A stretch of DNA of 64,000 bases from an uncultured Clostridia bacterium. GTDB lineage: Bacteria > Bacillota > Clostridia > Christensenellales > Borkfalkiaceae. Position numbers and translations under genes: made by a program. Location of the stretch: the NCBI GenBank assembly GCA_947629675.1, contig CANREM010000001.1, positions 1 through 64,000 on the forward strand. The letters are read 5' to 3'. Of this stretch, positions 9,588 through 17,267 are shown piece by piece (the first letter of the stretch is position 1; each line of letters begins with the position of its first letter). The notes under the pieces are model-generated. The model saw only the letters and a list, made by a program, of their open reading frames with translations. It had not been told where the DNA came from and did no database searches.

Positions 9588-9603
9588 TGTTTCACATGAA
9601 ACT
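9588..9603. other. parS-like site 1
   Basis: TGTTTCACATGAAACT matches the Bacillus parS consensus TGTTTCACGTGAAACA at 14 of 16 positions and keeps most of the dyad. It lies 2.3 kb from parA. Confidence 0.75.
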
Positions 9604-9628
9604 GCCCCAGAATTTTTTCATTTTTCTC

Positions 9629-9644
9629 AATTTCACGTGAAACA
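9629..9644. other. parS-like site 2
   Basis: AATTTCACGTGAAACA matches the parS consensus at 14 of 16 positions, with a perfect TTTCACGTGAAA core. It is spaced 41 bases from site 1, close to four helical turns. Confidence 0.8.
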
Positions 9645-9668
9645 TTTGGTGCAAAATTTTAAGCCGAC

Positions 9669-9794
9669 TTATCCACGATACGCTATTTTTGATGTGGAAA
9701 AAGGAGTAAAATTGTTTATAAAACGCCCGCTCCGACCGATTTTTCGGTGCTTGGAGCGGGCGTTTTGCCACACAACCTTCTGTTTTTATCCACA
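9669..9794. promoter_or_regulatory. DnaA-box-like sites beside parS
   Basis: TTATCCACG at 9669-9677 (one mismatch) and a perfect DnaA box TTATCCACA at 9786-9794 flank the terminator at 9720-9766. The stretch 9377-9795 therefore holds the ftsH promoter, two parS sites, two DnaA boxes and a terminator. Confidence 0.6.
9720..9766. terminator. Terminator downstream of the CvpA-like gene
   Basis: AAAACGCCCGCTCC pairs with GGAGCGGGCGTTTT around a short loop. A and T runs at both ends would let it act in both directions. Confidence 0.75.
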
Positions 9795-9795
9795 A

Positions 9796-10326
9796 TTATC
9801 TCGGCGCATGGAACGCTTGAATGAACCAGCTTGAATTGTAGATCTTCCCAACGACTGCACTGTTTGCTATGAAATTATTGATACTTGCTGCGTTGACCCA
9901 TCTGAAGATCGCAAGAAGGATGAAGATGAACAGAAGTGCCTTCACGAGGCCCAAAAGTCCTCCCAGGATCTTATTGATGACCTTCACGGGACCGAATTTG
10001 TTCACCAAAAGTGTCCCAAGTTTTCCTATGAGCCATGCGCCCAGCTTGATTAGAATGACAAGCACGACGAAGCTGATGACCACTGCGCCCCAGCCCGCTG
10101 CCGTCGTTCCGCCCATCGCACTCGTGAGGCCGAACCAACTGTCGAGCTGATTCTTCATCGGAATGCAGAATGTGAAGGCGAAGATGACGGAAAAGATCGT
10201 CCCTGCGAGCTTGCAGATGCCCTTCACGAATCCGCGCCACACGCCAAACAATAGACCTAAAAGCAGTAGCGCGAAGAATACGACGTCCAGCGTCCAGCTG
10301 CTCGCGGATGCGGCAAGTATGTTCAT
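9796..10326 (-). CDS. CvpA family membrane protein
   Basis: 176 residues. The start at 10326 (MNILAASASSWTLDV) is preceded by GAAAGGAGGGAATCC; a longer frame upstream has no such support. Four hydrophobic segments (about 13-32, 40-60, 75-110 and 128-152) and a GxxxGxxxGFxKG-like stretch (LLFGVWRGFVKGICKL) match the CvpA family, named for colicin V production but of unclear general function at the inner membrane. A TATAAT box lies on the minus strand at 10346-10351. Confidence 0.75.
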   Translation of the reverse strand: MNILAASASSWTLDVVFFALLLLGLLFGVWRGFVKGICKLAGTIFSVIFAFTFCIPMKNQLDSWFGLTSAMGGTTAAGWGAVVISFVVLVILIKLGAWLIGKLGTLLVNKFGPVKVINKILGGLLGLVKALLFIFILLAIFRWVNAASINNFIANSAVVGKIYNSSWFIQAFHAPR

Positions 10327-10445
10327 GGATTCCCTCCTTTCCTCTATTATATCACCACTTTGGGAAAAAGTCATACCTTTTTTATAAACTCTATTATAAA
10401 AGAAATCTGTGTGGGCTAAAATCAAGGGCGCAAAGGGGGGAAGAT

Positions 10446-10997
10446 ATGGAATACGCTTTTCATTTTTATAATACGCTTGCGGAGACGGGGCTATATATGG
10501 CACTTGCCCGCCTCCTGGGGCCGCTCGAGGCCCCGCCCGTCATTCTCTGTATCGGGAGCGATCTCGCGGTGGGGGACAGCCTCGGACCTGTCACGGGGAC
10601 GATGCTCCGGGAGAAGAGGGGGGATTTTTGCGGCTTCATCTACGGAACGCTCAAGACGCCCATCACGGCGAAGGAAGTTCGCTACATGGAGAGCTTTTTG
10701 CGCAAGACGCACCCGAAGAGCAAGATCGTCGCCGTAGATGCCGCGGTGGGGGAGGCTTCGGACGTCGGCCTCCTGAAGGTGACAGACGGCCCTCTCCGCC
10801 CGGGGTCGGGAGCAAATAAGCGGCTCGGACGGGTGGGGGACGTGAGCATCCTCGGGATCGTCGCCCCGAAATCTGCCTTCTCTTATTCCCTCCTCGGCCT
10901 CACGCGGCTCAACATGATCTATACGATGGCGGGCATCGCAGCCGGAGCGATCTCCTCGCTCTCTTTTCATCCATTGTCGCAAGAAAAATGTTCGTAA
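10446..10997 (+). CDS. yyaC: YyaC family (DUF1256) sporulation protein
   Basis: 183 residues. The fold and length match YyaC, a protein related to the spore germination protease GPR. Family signatures are ILCIGSDLAVGDSLGPVTG near residue 35, YGTLKTPITAKEV, VAVDAAVG, and PGSGANKRLGRVGDVSI. The start at 10446 follows GGGGGGAAGAT. In Bacillus yyaC also neighbours soj-spo0J, and the same linkage is kept here. The function in spores is not firmly established. Confidence 0.85.
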   Translation: MEYAFHFYNTLAETGLYMALARLLGPLEAPPVILCIGSDLAVGDSLGPVTGTMLREKRGDFCGFIYGTLKTPITAKEVRYMESFLRKTHPKSKIVAVDAAVGEASDVGLLKVTDGPLRPGSGANKRLGRVGDVSILGIVAPKSAFSYSLLGLTRLNMIYTMAGIAAGAISSLSFHPLSQEKCS

Positions 10998-11080
10998 CTC
11001 ACAAATTAACATTTCTTCACATTCTTTTCGTGAAAATAAATTTCATTTTTGAGAATTTTTGAAAAAAGTTATCATTTTCC

Positions 11081-11109
11081 TTGACGGCAAAATTTTAGCC
11101 CGATAAAAT
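11081..11109 (+). promoter_or_regulatory. Promoter of the 45-residue peptide gene
   Basis: TTGACG, a 17-base spacer and TAAAAT lie about 34 bases ahead of the ATG at 11143. Confidence 0.6.
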
Positions 11110-11142
11110 AGAGGCGCAAAAACCGACAAGGAGGTAACGGCT

Positions 11143-11280
11143 ATGGTGAGACTTCTCATGTTCCATGCGCCCGTCGGGGATTCCTTCCTCTATATTTTTG
11201 GGGAAGAAGGTGCCGAAGAGGGCGAAACGGTCGGAAGGATGGCGAAAGATCACGAGAGCAGAAAGTTTTTCAGAAGATAA
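11143..11280 (+). CDS. 45-residue peptide of unknown function
   Basis: A strong ribosome site (AAGGAGGTAAC) precedes the ATG at 11143, and a good promoter lies at 11081. The translation starts MVRLLMFHAPVGDSFLYIFG and ends FFRR. The core GDSFLYIFGEEG resembles GDHFLYTNGGE of the next gene, so the two are probably related. It is too short to assign a function. Confidence 0.6.
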   Translation: MVRLLMFHAPVGDSFLYIFGEEGAEEGETVGRMAKDHESRKFFRR

Positions 11281-11462
11281 GAGCCTGCTTTTCCTGCCGC
11301 CGCAGACAGACATGTTCTTTTGTCACAAATAATTTCGTTTGCGACGTCAGATAATGAAAGGTTGTATCAAAAATCACAAATTTTTGAAAACTCATGCAGC
11401 ATTCTTGACGAAAAAATTTTCACTCGCTACAATAAAAGTACCTATAAAAGGAGGAGAAAGCT

Positions 11463-11693
11463 ATGGTAAAAACGACGAAAACCAAGACCTATGATACCGA
11501 GACCGCGACCGTTTTGAAGAAGGTGACCTTCGGCGCGTGGGGAGACCCCGCGGGCTATGAGATGACGATGTTTGTGACGCCGGAAGGGGACCACTTCCTC
11601 TACACGAACGGCGGCGAGGCTTCGCCCTACACGGCCGAGAAGATCACGACCTATTCCAAGGCCAATGCGAAAAAATGGCTTGAGGAAAACTGA
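11463..11693 (+). CDS. 76-residue protein of unknown function
   Basis: The start at 11463 is preceded by AAAAGGAGGAGAAAGCT, a strong ribosome site. The protein is a soluble, beta-rich-looking polypeptide with VTFGAWGDPAGYEMTM, GDHFLYTNGGEASPY and a basic helical C terminus ending KKWLEEN. It shares the GDxFLYxxGxE core with the peptide at 11143. A bidirectional terminator follows directly. I do not recognise a named family. Confidence 0.75.
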   Translation: MVKTTKTKTYDTETATVLKKVTFGAWGDPAGYEMTMFVTPEGDHFLYTNGGEASPYTAEKITTYSKANAKKWLEEN

Positions 11694-11695
11694 AC

Positions 11696-11738
11696 ACAAA
11701 AAAATAAGACCTGCTCCTGCGAGCAGGTCTTATTTTTG
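11696..11738. terminator. Bidirectional terminator
   Basis: AATAAGACCTGCTC pairs with GAGCAGGTCTTATT, with A7 on the left and a T-rich run on the right. It serves the small gene at 11463 and the jag operon converging on it. Confidence 0.85.
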
Positions 11739-11743
11739 CTTTT

Positions 11744-12661
11744 TTATTCTTCGGAGGGCGTTTCCGAAGGGTCATTCTCGGACATGGTAAGCTCGTTTTT
11801 CGTCACGGGGGTCACTTCTTCCTCCTCTTCTTTTCCGAGATAGGTGCCGAAAAATCCGCTGAAACCGCCCTTCTTGTAGCCGGGCGTGGTGCCGCTTGAA
11901 AAGCGCGTTCCGGAGCTTTCGGGGGTGTCCTCTTGGGGAAACTCTCTTTTGCCGTGCGGCTTTCTGTCGCCGCGCTCGCCCCTTCCGCGGCCCCTGCCGT
12001 CGCGGTCTCTGCCGTCCCGCTTGCCGCCACGGCCATCCCGCTTTTCGAAGGGCTTCATGTTCTTGGGGGTGATGACGACGAACCTCGCCGGCTCCTTGCC
12101 CTCCGAGCGCGTCGTGACTTCTTCGCTGTTCAAAAGGGCGGAGTGGATGATGCGGCGTTCATAGGGGTTCATCGGCTCGAGGCGGACGCGCTTGCCCGTC
12201 CTCACAGCCTTTGCAGCGAGCTTTAAGGCGAGATTTTTCAAGGTCTCCTCGCGCTCCTCGCGGTATCCTCCGCAGTCGACGACAACGCGTTTATACTCCT
12301 TCCTGCCCGTGTTGGCGACCGCTCCCGCAAGCACCTGCACGGCGTCGATGACTTCGCCGCGCCGACCGATGATGCCCTTGGTCTCTCCCTCAAGCTCAAT
12401 GACAATCTTCTCTTCCTCGGAGCCGAGGACGGGGTGCGCCTCCGACCCGATGAGGGGGAACAGCCCCTCGAGAAACTTCACCGCGCGCTGTCCGTCCGTG
12501 AGATTTTCTTTGATGACAAGTTCCACTTTCGCGGGAATGGAGCCGAAGAGCTTCTTCTTGCCTTCGTCGAGGACGGTCACCTCGACGTCCTCGCGGGCGA
12601 CGCCGAGCGTCTTCAGCCCGTTTTCGATCGCCTCTTCTACCGTCTTACCATGAAATTCCAT
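11744..12661 (-). CDS. jag: RNA-binding protein Jag (KhpB)
   Basis: 305 residues. An N-terminal Jag domain (MEFHGKTVEEAIENGLKTLG and LFGSIPAKVEL), a KH domain with the loop ETKGIIGRRGEVIDAV, and an R3H domain (EPMNPYERRIIHSAL) are all visible. A long Arg/Gly/Asp-rich disordered tail follows. The start at 12661 begins the conserved Jag domain; the longer frame is not conserved. KhpB binds RNA and affects cell elongation and division. It is the last gene of the rpmH-rnpA-yidD-yidC-jag block. The final 14 residues carry the CATGTCCG motif in frame. Confidence 0.93.
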   Translation of the reverse strand: MEFHGKTVEEAIENGLKTLGVAREDVEVTVLDEGKKKLFGSIPAKVELVIKENLTDGQRAVKFLEGLFPLIGSEAHPVLGSEEEKIVIELEGETKGIIGRRGEVIDAVQVLAGAVANTGRKEYKRVVVDCGGYREEREETLKNLALKLAAKAVRTGKRVRLEPMNPYERRIIHSALLNSEEVTTRSEGKEPARFVVITPKNMKPFEKRDGRGGKRDGRDRDGRGRGRGERGDRKPHGKREFPQEDTPESSGTRFSSGTTPGYKKGGFSGFFGTYLGKEEEEEVTPVTKNELTMSENDPSETPSEE

Positions 12662-12686
12662 AACACTTTCCTCTAACTTCCTGCGC

Positions 12687-14240
12687 TTACTTGCGCGATT
12701 TGGTCTTTGATTTCTTCTCTTTATCCTGCTTGTCCTTCCAAGCCAGCCTGTGGCCGTATCTTTCGCGGATCGCGTCATCCTCCTTCTTCTTGAAAACTCT
12801 CCCCAGGATGAGGTTGCAAAGGAGGGTTACGAGGAGGGAGACGACCGAGCTTATGATCATATAGATGGAGAATGCCGCACTGTACATGAACGCGAACACG
12901 CCGTAGATGAGGGGCATCAGAACGAGCATGAACTTCTGCGTCTTTGCGCCCTGTCCGTCCGCCGTCTGATACTTGTTCGCCTCCTTCTGGCTGCGCATCG
13001 TGATGATCTGCGAAAGGATCATCGTGCCGATGGAGAGGATGATAAGGATATAATAGCCGTTATATTGCTTCTTCTGATCGCCGAGCTGAGCGGTAAGACG
13101 AGTATAGTCGAGTGCGGAGATCGCCTTCGCATTGGGGGTGGACTTGGGGACCGGATGACGGTATGTCGCATCCGACTCCCAAACGTTCTTGATCCACAAG
13201 AATCCCATCTTATGGTGGAGATAATACTCCTTCGCCGCTGCCGCGCCCAAACTATCCACATAGTTTCTGCAAAGCGTCGCGATCTCCTGTTCGCTCTCCG
13301 CCTGCTTTGCGGGATCCTCTGCCGCCTTCTGCTCGCTCTCTTCGATGGCGGCAAGGGCGGCCTTGGCGTTCTCGTCCGATTCTTCCTTTCCGAGATAGTC
13401 CTTAAAGAGGTCTAAATCGATGGAATAATTGCGCTTGATATTTTCGGGGGCGACGGGAATAAACTGCGTTTTGACCTTCGCTTCGCCCTCTGCCGCCTCC
13501 GCATTATACGAATAGACGTAGCTGCCGAGAAGATAGCGGTATTGCAGGAAGATCCCCTCACCTTCTGAGGAGACGTCGAGATGCACGACCTTGTTCTCCA
13601 CCGTATCAACGACGGTGCCGTTCTCGTCCTTGATCTCCTGCTCGCCTTCCGACGCATAGACGACCTTGTAAGTGACGCCGTCCTTGCTTTGCTCCCAAGG
13701 GGTCTCCGCTTCGAGCGCGGCATTATCGAGAAGAATGGTGAGTTCGTCGTTGTCGACCCCCTCGATGGGGAGGTGCCAATCTTCTCCGTCGGTAGCATGT
13801 CCGAGGACGACCTCGTTGAACTCGCCCGTCATGTCGACAAACTGCTTCACGTTGGCATAGCGGGAATAGGAGTTGAATCCCTGGAATGCGACGATGAGGA
13901 TGACGAGGGACAAGATCATGGGAAGGCATGCCCCGAACATGCTGTAGCCGTTCTTTTTATACAGCTCCATCATCTTCTGGTTATAGGTCGTCTTGTCGTT
14001 CGCGTACTGCTTTTGCAGCTTGTCGAGGTCATCCTTCATGCCGCGCATGATGAGGGTCTGCTTGCGCGTCTTGTACCTCTGATACACGTCGAAGGGGAGG
14101 GTGATCGCCTTGAGAACGAGTGTAAAGACGATGATGCCGAGACCGATCATCCCGACGCCTTCGATGATCGCGCGCGCAAATTTCCCTAAAAAGTCCAGCC
14201 CCGCGAGCGAGGAGCTGATCACGGTATAATCGATTGCCAT
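12687..14240 (-). CDS. yidC: YidC/Oxa1 membrane insertase with large extracytoplasmic insertion
   Basis: 517 residues, about twice a typical Gram-positive YidC (SpoIIIJ about 261). The conserved core is present: TM1 with LKAITLPFDVYQRYKTRKQ, a cytoplasmic charged hairpin (about 60-100), MFGACLPMILSLVILIVAF as TM2, and three C-terminal hydrophobic segments from about residue 385. Between TM2 and TM3 lies about 250 residues of acidic, soluble sequence (about 130-380), facing outside by family topology. It inserts membrane proteins with or without SecYEG. Spacing to yidD (17 bases) and jag (25 bases) indicates an operon. Confidence 0.92.
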   Translation of the reverse strand: MAIDYTVISSSLAGLDFLGKFARAIIEGVGMIGLGIIVFTLVLKAITLPFDVYQRYKTRKQTLIMRGMKDDLDKLQKQYANDKTTYNQKMMELYKKNGYSMFGACLPMILSLVILIVAFQGFNSYSRYANVKQFVDMTGEFNEVVLGHATDGEDWHLPIEGVDNDELTILLDNAALEAETPWEQSKDGVTYKVVYASEGEQEIKDENGTVVDTVENKVVHLDVSSEGEGIFLQYRYLLGSYVYSYNAEAAEGEAKVKTQFIPVAPENIKRNYSIDLDLFKDYLGKEESDENAKAALAAIEESEQKAAEDPAKQAESEQEIATLCRNYVDSLGAAAAKEYYLHHKMGFLWIKNVWESDATYRHPVPKSTPNAKAISALDYTRLTAQLGDQKKQYNGYYILIILSIGTMILSQIITMRSQKEANKYQTADGQGAKTQKFMLVLMPLIYGVFAFMYSAAFSIYMIISSVVSLLVTLLCNLILGRVFKKKEDDAIRERYGHRLAWKDKQDKEKKSKTKSRK

Positions 14241-14257
14241 ACTCTATTTCCTTGATT

Positions 14258-14551
14258 TTATACGAGCCATTTCCGCTTCCAGGAAAGTTCGGGCGCGGGA
14301 TCCAAGCCCCCCTTCGAGAGGGGATTGCAACGAAGGATCCTCCAGATCCCCATCAAGATCCCTACAAGCACCCCGAAGTTGTTGATGCAACGCTTCGTGT
14401 ACTCCGAACAGGAGGGGGTGTAAAGGCAGGTGTGGTGGGAGAGCCTCCTCTGATAAAAGTTGATCATCCCGATGAAGATCCCGCGGAACCATAAAAGCGG
14501 GGCCTTGAGACGGCGGATGATCTTCCTTTTTCTTTCACTGACGCTCTTCAA
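14258..14551 (-). CDS. yidD: Membrane protein insertion efficiency factor YidD
   Basis: 97 residues. The family signature is clear: INFYQRRLSHHTCLYTPSCSEY, then GILMGIWRILRCNPLSKGG. No ATG is available; the best start is TTG at 14551, with AAGGA about 8 bases upstream, which overlaps the rnpA end by 17 bases. The overlap and the rnpA-yidD-yidC order are the common bacterial arrangement. YidD is a small amphipathic protein that assists YidC-dependent insertion. Confidence 0.9.
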   Translation of the reverse strand: MKSVSERKRKIIRRLKAPLLWFRGIFIGMINFYQRRLSHHTCLYTPSCSEYTKRCINNFGVLVGILMGIWRILRCNPLSKGGLDPAPELSWKRKWLV

Positions 14552-14864
14552 TGAGGTGTTCCTTCGCGAGAATTCTGCCGATATCGCGTGAAAATTCCGC
14601 AAAACAATAACTTTCCCTCTCCTTGGGGAGGAGCAGCACTTTGCAGGGGGAGGAAAGGGGCAAATAGCCGCGAAACGCCTCCCGAAGAAGGCGTTTGATA
14701 CGGTTCCTTTGGACGCTGCCCCCAAACTTTTTCCCGACGCATACGGCCATCTCCGTCTTTTCGGAAGGGGAGAGAACGAGGGTGAGCGTCCGCTCATGCC
14801 GATGCACTCCTCCCCGCAGGACGGCCGTGATCTGTTTTGCTTTTTTCAGCCGCAGATATTGCAT
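14535..14864 (-). CDS. rnpA: Ribonuclease P protein component
   Basis: 109 residues. The RNase P protein helps the catalytic RNA mature tRNA 5' ends. The RNR-type motif is visible as VQRNRIKRLLREAFR at about residues 51-65, with the upstream strand MAVCVGKKFGGS. It follows rpmH by 19 bases as is usual. The RNA subunit gene is not in this window. Confidence 0.94.
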   Translation of the reverse strand: MQYLRLKKAKQITAVLRGGVHRHERTLTLVLSPSEKTEMAVCVGKKFGGSVQRNRIKRLLREAFRGYLPLSSPCKVLLLPKERESYCFAEFSRDIGRILAKEHLIEERQ

Positions 14865-14883
14865 TGCGCGCCCTTTGATAAGG

Positions 14884-15018
14884 TCAGGCTGTGAGGTGCT
14901 TTCTGCCCTTGTTTCTTCTGCGCTTCAAGACCTTTCTGCCGCCCGTCGATGCCATGCGCTTGCGGAAGCCATGGACCTTGCTTCTCTGTCTCTTCTTGGG
15001 CTGATACGTTCTTTTCAT
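14884..15018 (-). CDS. rpmH: 50S ribosomal protein L34
   Basis: 44 residues, read directly from the minus strand: [18 protein letters not shown] at the N terminus, then [13 protein letters not shown] and a basic C terminus ending KHLTA. All are typical of L34. The ribosome site AAGGAAGG precedes the ATG at 15018. Confidence 0.95.
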   Translation of the reverse strand: MKRTYQPKKRQRSKVHGFRKRMASTGGRKVLKRRRNKGRKHLTA

Positions 15019-15065
15019 GATGAGATCCTTCCTTATATGTTCGTTTTTTTATATTATCTTGTTTG

Positions 15066-15095
15066 ATTATAAATGATTTTCCACCCGTTCGTCAA
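15066..15095 (-). promoter_or_regulatory. rpmH operon promoter
   Basis: On the minus strand TTGACG, an 18-base spacer and TATAAT lie just past the dnaN stop codon, about 50 bases ahead of rpmH. Confidence 0.65.
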
Positions 15096-15099
15096 GCGA

Positions 15100-16197
15100 T
15101 TATGCGGCGTTTCTCACGGGTAAAATCAAATAGAGCGTCTGCTTCCCTTCCGCATTCTGCAAAATGAAGGGGGAGACGGGGCCGTTGAAGGAGATCACGA
15201 CCTCTTCCTCGTCGAGGGCGCGGAGGGCGTCGAGGAGGAATTTTGCGTTCATGGAGATGGTGAGATCGAGTCCCGTGACGCTTGCGTCCACCGTCTCGGA
15301 GACGTTGCCGTACTCGGACACGGAGGTCATCTTCACGCCGCTCGTCGAGATCTCGAGGGTGACGAGGTTATTCTTGTCCCCGCGGTTGAGGATCGCGGCG
15401 CGCTCCGCACTTGCGGCGAGATCTCCCCTTTTCAGGGTGACTTCCGTCGTGAACCGGGAGGGGATGACGTTCTCCTTCTTGATGAAATCCCCCTGATAGA
15501 GGCGGGAGACGACGGTGACCGATTCGCTGCGCACAAGCAGCATGCCACCCTGCGTATAGATGGTGATCTCCCCCTCGTCGTCGAGGAGCATCCTCGAGAT
15601 CTCGAGGAGGGTGCGGGCGGGACAGATGATGCTCTTTTCCCCGCTTTTTTGCACGATCTCCGCGGAAGAGAGGGCGAGACGGTACCCGTCGAGGGCGAGA
15701 ACTTCCAGCCTGTCCTTGAATTCCATGAGGCATCCCTTGAGAACGGGGCGGGAATCGTCCTGCGCACAGCAGAAAGTGGTCTCGGCGATGATCTTCTTGA
15801 GCGTCCCCTGCTTCATGATGAAGGAATTTTCCCCGATCTCCAGATCGAGGGAGGGGAATTCCTCCGCGGGCAAGGTCTGCATATAGGAGCCGGAATCGCG
15901 GTACTTGATCTCGAGTCCCTTCTCGCAGGTGGAAATGGAGATCTCCTCCCCGAGAAGTTTTGCGGTAAAGTCGGCAAAGAGTTTTCCGGGGACGCAGATC
16001 TCGCCCTCCTCCATGACCTCTGCCTTCATGCGCTTCAAGATGGAGAGTTCGCCGTCCGTCGCAAGGAGAGATACGCCTCCCTCTTCCGCCGTGATGCGGA
16101 TGCACTCCATGATGGGAGCCGTCGTCCTGACGGCACATGCCTTACTGACCTTCGAGACAGCCTCCGAAAGGCTCAGCCCGTCGCACACAAATTTCAT
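15100..16197 (-). CDS. dnaN: DNA polymerase III sliding clamp (beta subunit)
   Basis: 365 residues, the normal length for the beta clamp, which encircles DNA and gives processivity. The N terminus MKFVCDGLSLSEAVSKVSKA and the C-terminal VVISFNGPVSPFILQN before LYLILPVR match the three-domain clamp family. It is transcribed towards rpmH, and dnaA is not beside it; in most Firmicutes dnaA sits between oriC and dnaN. Confidence 0.95.
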   Translation of the reverse strand: MKFVCDGLSLSEAVSKVSKACAVRTTAPIMECIRITAEEGGVSLLATDGELSILKRMKAEVMEEGEICVPGKLFADFTAKLLGEEISISTCEKGLEIKYRDSGSYMQTLPAEEFPSLDLEIGENSFIMKQGTLKKIIAETTFCCAQDDSRPVLKGCLMEFKDRLEVLALDGYRLALSSAEIVQKSGEKSIICPARTLLEISRMLLDDEGEITIYTQGGMLLVRSESVTVVSRLYQGDFIKKENVIPSRFTTEVTLKRGDLAASAERAAILNRGDKNNLVTLEISTSGVKMTSVSEYGNVSETVDASVTGLDLTISMNAKFLLDALRALDEEEVVISFNGPVSPFILQNAEGKQTLYLILPVRNAA

Positions 16198-16304
16198 GAT
16201 GTTTCCTCCGTTATCTTGATGAAAGTATAAAAATGTTTTTTAGTGATAGAAATAGACGGCGTGGAAATGTGGACAAGTCCTCCCCGTCCGCGTGCGTTTC
16301 CTCT

Positions 16305-16333
16305 ATTATAAAGGAAAACGGCGAAAAATTCAA
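16305..16333 (-). promoter_or_regulatory. dnaN promoter
   Basis: On the minus strand TTGAAT, a 17-base spacer and TATAAT lie about 105 bases ahead of dnaN and inside the origin region, next to the DnaA-box-like site at 16268. Confidence 0.6.
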
Positions 16334-16545
16334 GTGTTTTGCCCTATTTTCGTAAAGAGGATAAAAATTTTCGGCCGTGGATGACGTGTGGACAGGCTGT
16401 GCAAAAAGAAGGGGTTGTCCACATCCCGTTTTCAAAAAATTCAAGGAGGAACGGAAGAGAAAACTGCGGGCAGAGGAGAGGGGTGAAAGTATCCACAGAG
16501 CTTTTCACAATGTGGAAAAATGTGGATATCTTTGCCGACATTGGG

Positions 16546-16574
16546 TTGATAAAAAAAAGAAGGTGTGATATAAT
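16546..16574 (+). promoter_or_regulatory. rsmG promoter, apparently leaderless
   Basis: TTGATA, a 17-base spacer and TATAAT end 6 bases before the rsmG ATG, so transcription would begin at or next to the start codon. No ribosome site is present. Confidence 0.6.
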
Positions 16575-16580
16575 TCGATC

Positions 16581-17267
16581 ATGGAAGTTTTTTCGCCGGA
16601 TTTTGCAAGATGCCGTGCCTTGCTCGAGAAAAACAGGGAAAAATTCGAGGAGTTTTCCACAATGCTCCTCTCCTTCAATGCGCGCTTCAATCTCACGGCG
16701 ATCACCCAAAAAGAGGAGATTGAGGGGAAGCATTTTCTCGATTCGCTTGCGGGGGAGCAGCTCTTTCCCCATGGGGCGAAGGCCGTGGAAGTGGGGAGCG
16801 GAGCGGGGTTTCCCTCCATCCCCCTCATGCTCGCGAGGGAGGATCTCGTATTTACCCTCATCGAAAGTACCAAAAAGAAGTGTGAATTTTTGAAGGCGGT
16901 CGTCTCACGGTTTGGCTTGCATGCCGAAGTGGCCTGCATGCGCGCGGAGGATGCGGGAAGAGATGCCGCTTACAGAGAGAAGTTTTCCCTCTGCTGTGCG
17001 CGGGCGGTCGCTCCCATGCCGACGCTCGCGGAGTACTGCCTTCCGCTTGTAAAGACGGGCGGGCTGTTTCTCGCCTATAAGGGGGAAAACTGCGAGGATG
17101 GGGAGAAGGCTTTTTCCGTTCTCGGCGGGAAGCGGGAGGGAAGGTATCGCTACGAACTTCCCGATAAGCTTGGCGGGCGCACCCTCGTCGCCGTCAGGAA
17201 GGTAAAAGCGACGCCCGCAAAGTATCCGCGCGGAAGGGGCGCGGAGAGGAAGGATCCCATCATATGA
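16581..17267 (+). CDS. rsmG: 16S rRNA (guanine-N7) methyltransferase RsmG (GidB)
   Basis: 228 residues. RsmG methylates G527 of 16S rRNA using S-adenosylmethionine. The SAM-binding motif is AVEVGSGAGFPSIPLM near residue 67. The N-terminal ARFNLTAITQKEEIEGKHFL and later CARAVAPMPTLAEYCLPLVK are family signatures. The start at 16581 matches the family N terminus but lies 6 bases from a -10 box. Its stop overlaps the next start (ATGA). rsmG is a common neighbour of oriC. Confidence 0.94.
   Translation: MEVFSPDFARCRALLEKNREKFEEFSTMLLSFNARFNLTAITQKEEIEGKHFLDSLAGEQLFPHGAKAVEVGSGAGFPSIPLMLAREDLVFTLIESTKKKCEFLKAVVSRFGLHAEVACMRAEDAGRDAAYREKFSLCCARAVAPMPTLAEYCLPLVKTGGLFLAYKGENCEDGEKAFSVLGGKREGRYRYELPDKLGGRTLVAVRKVKATPAKYPRGRGAERKDPII

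Larger units (their letters stand above)
16198..16580. other. Probable replication origin region (oriC)
   Basis: This 383-base intergenic region holds six DnaA-box-like 9-mers: TGTGGACAA at 16268, TGTGGACAG at 16387, TTGTCCACA at 16415, GTATCCACA at 16489, TGTGGAAAA at 16511 and TGTGGATAT at 16521. AT-rich segments flank them (about 16300-16370 and 16540-16575). It separates leftward dnaN from rightward rsmG, and gene orientation switches here for the whole window. None of the boxes is a perfect consensus, so the assignment rests on clustering, neighbours and the strand switch. Confidence 0.8.
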
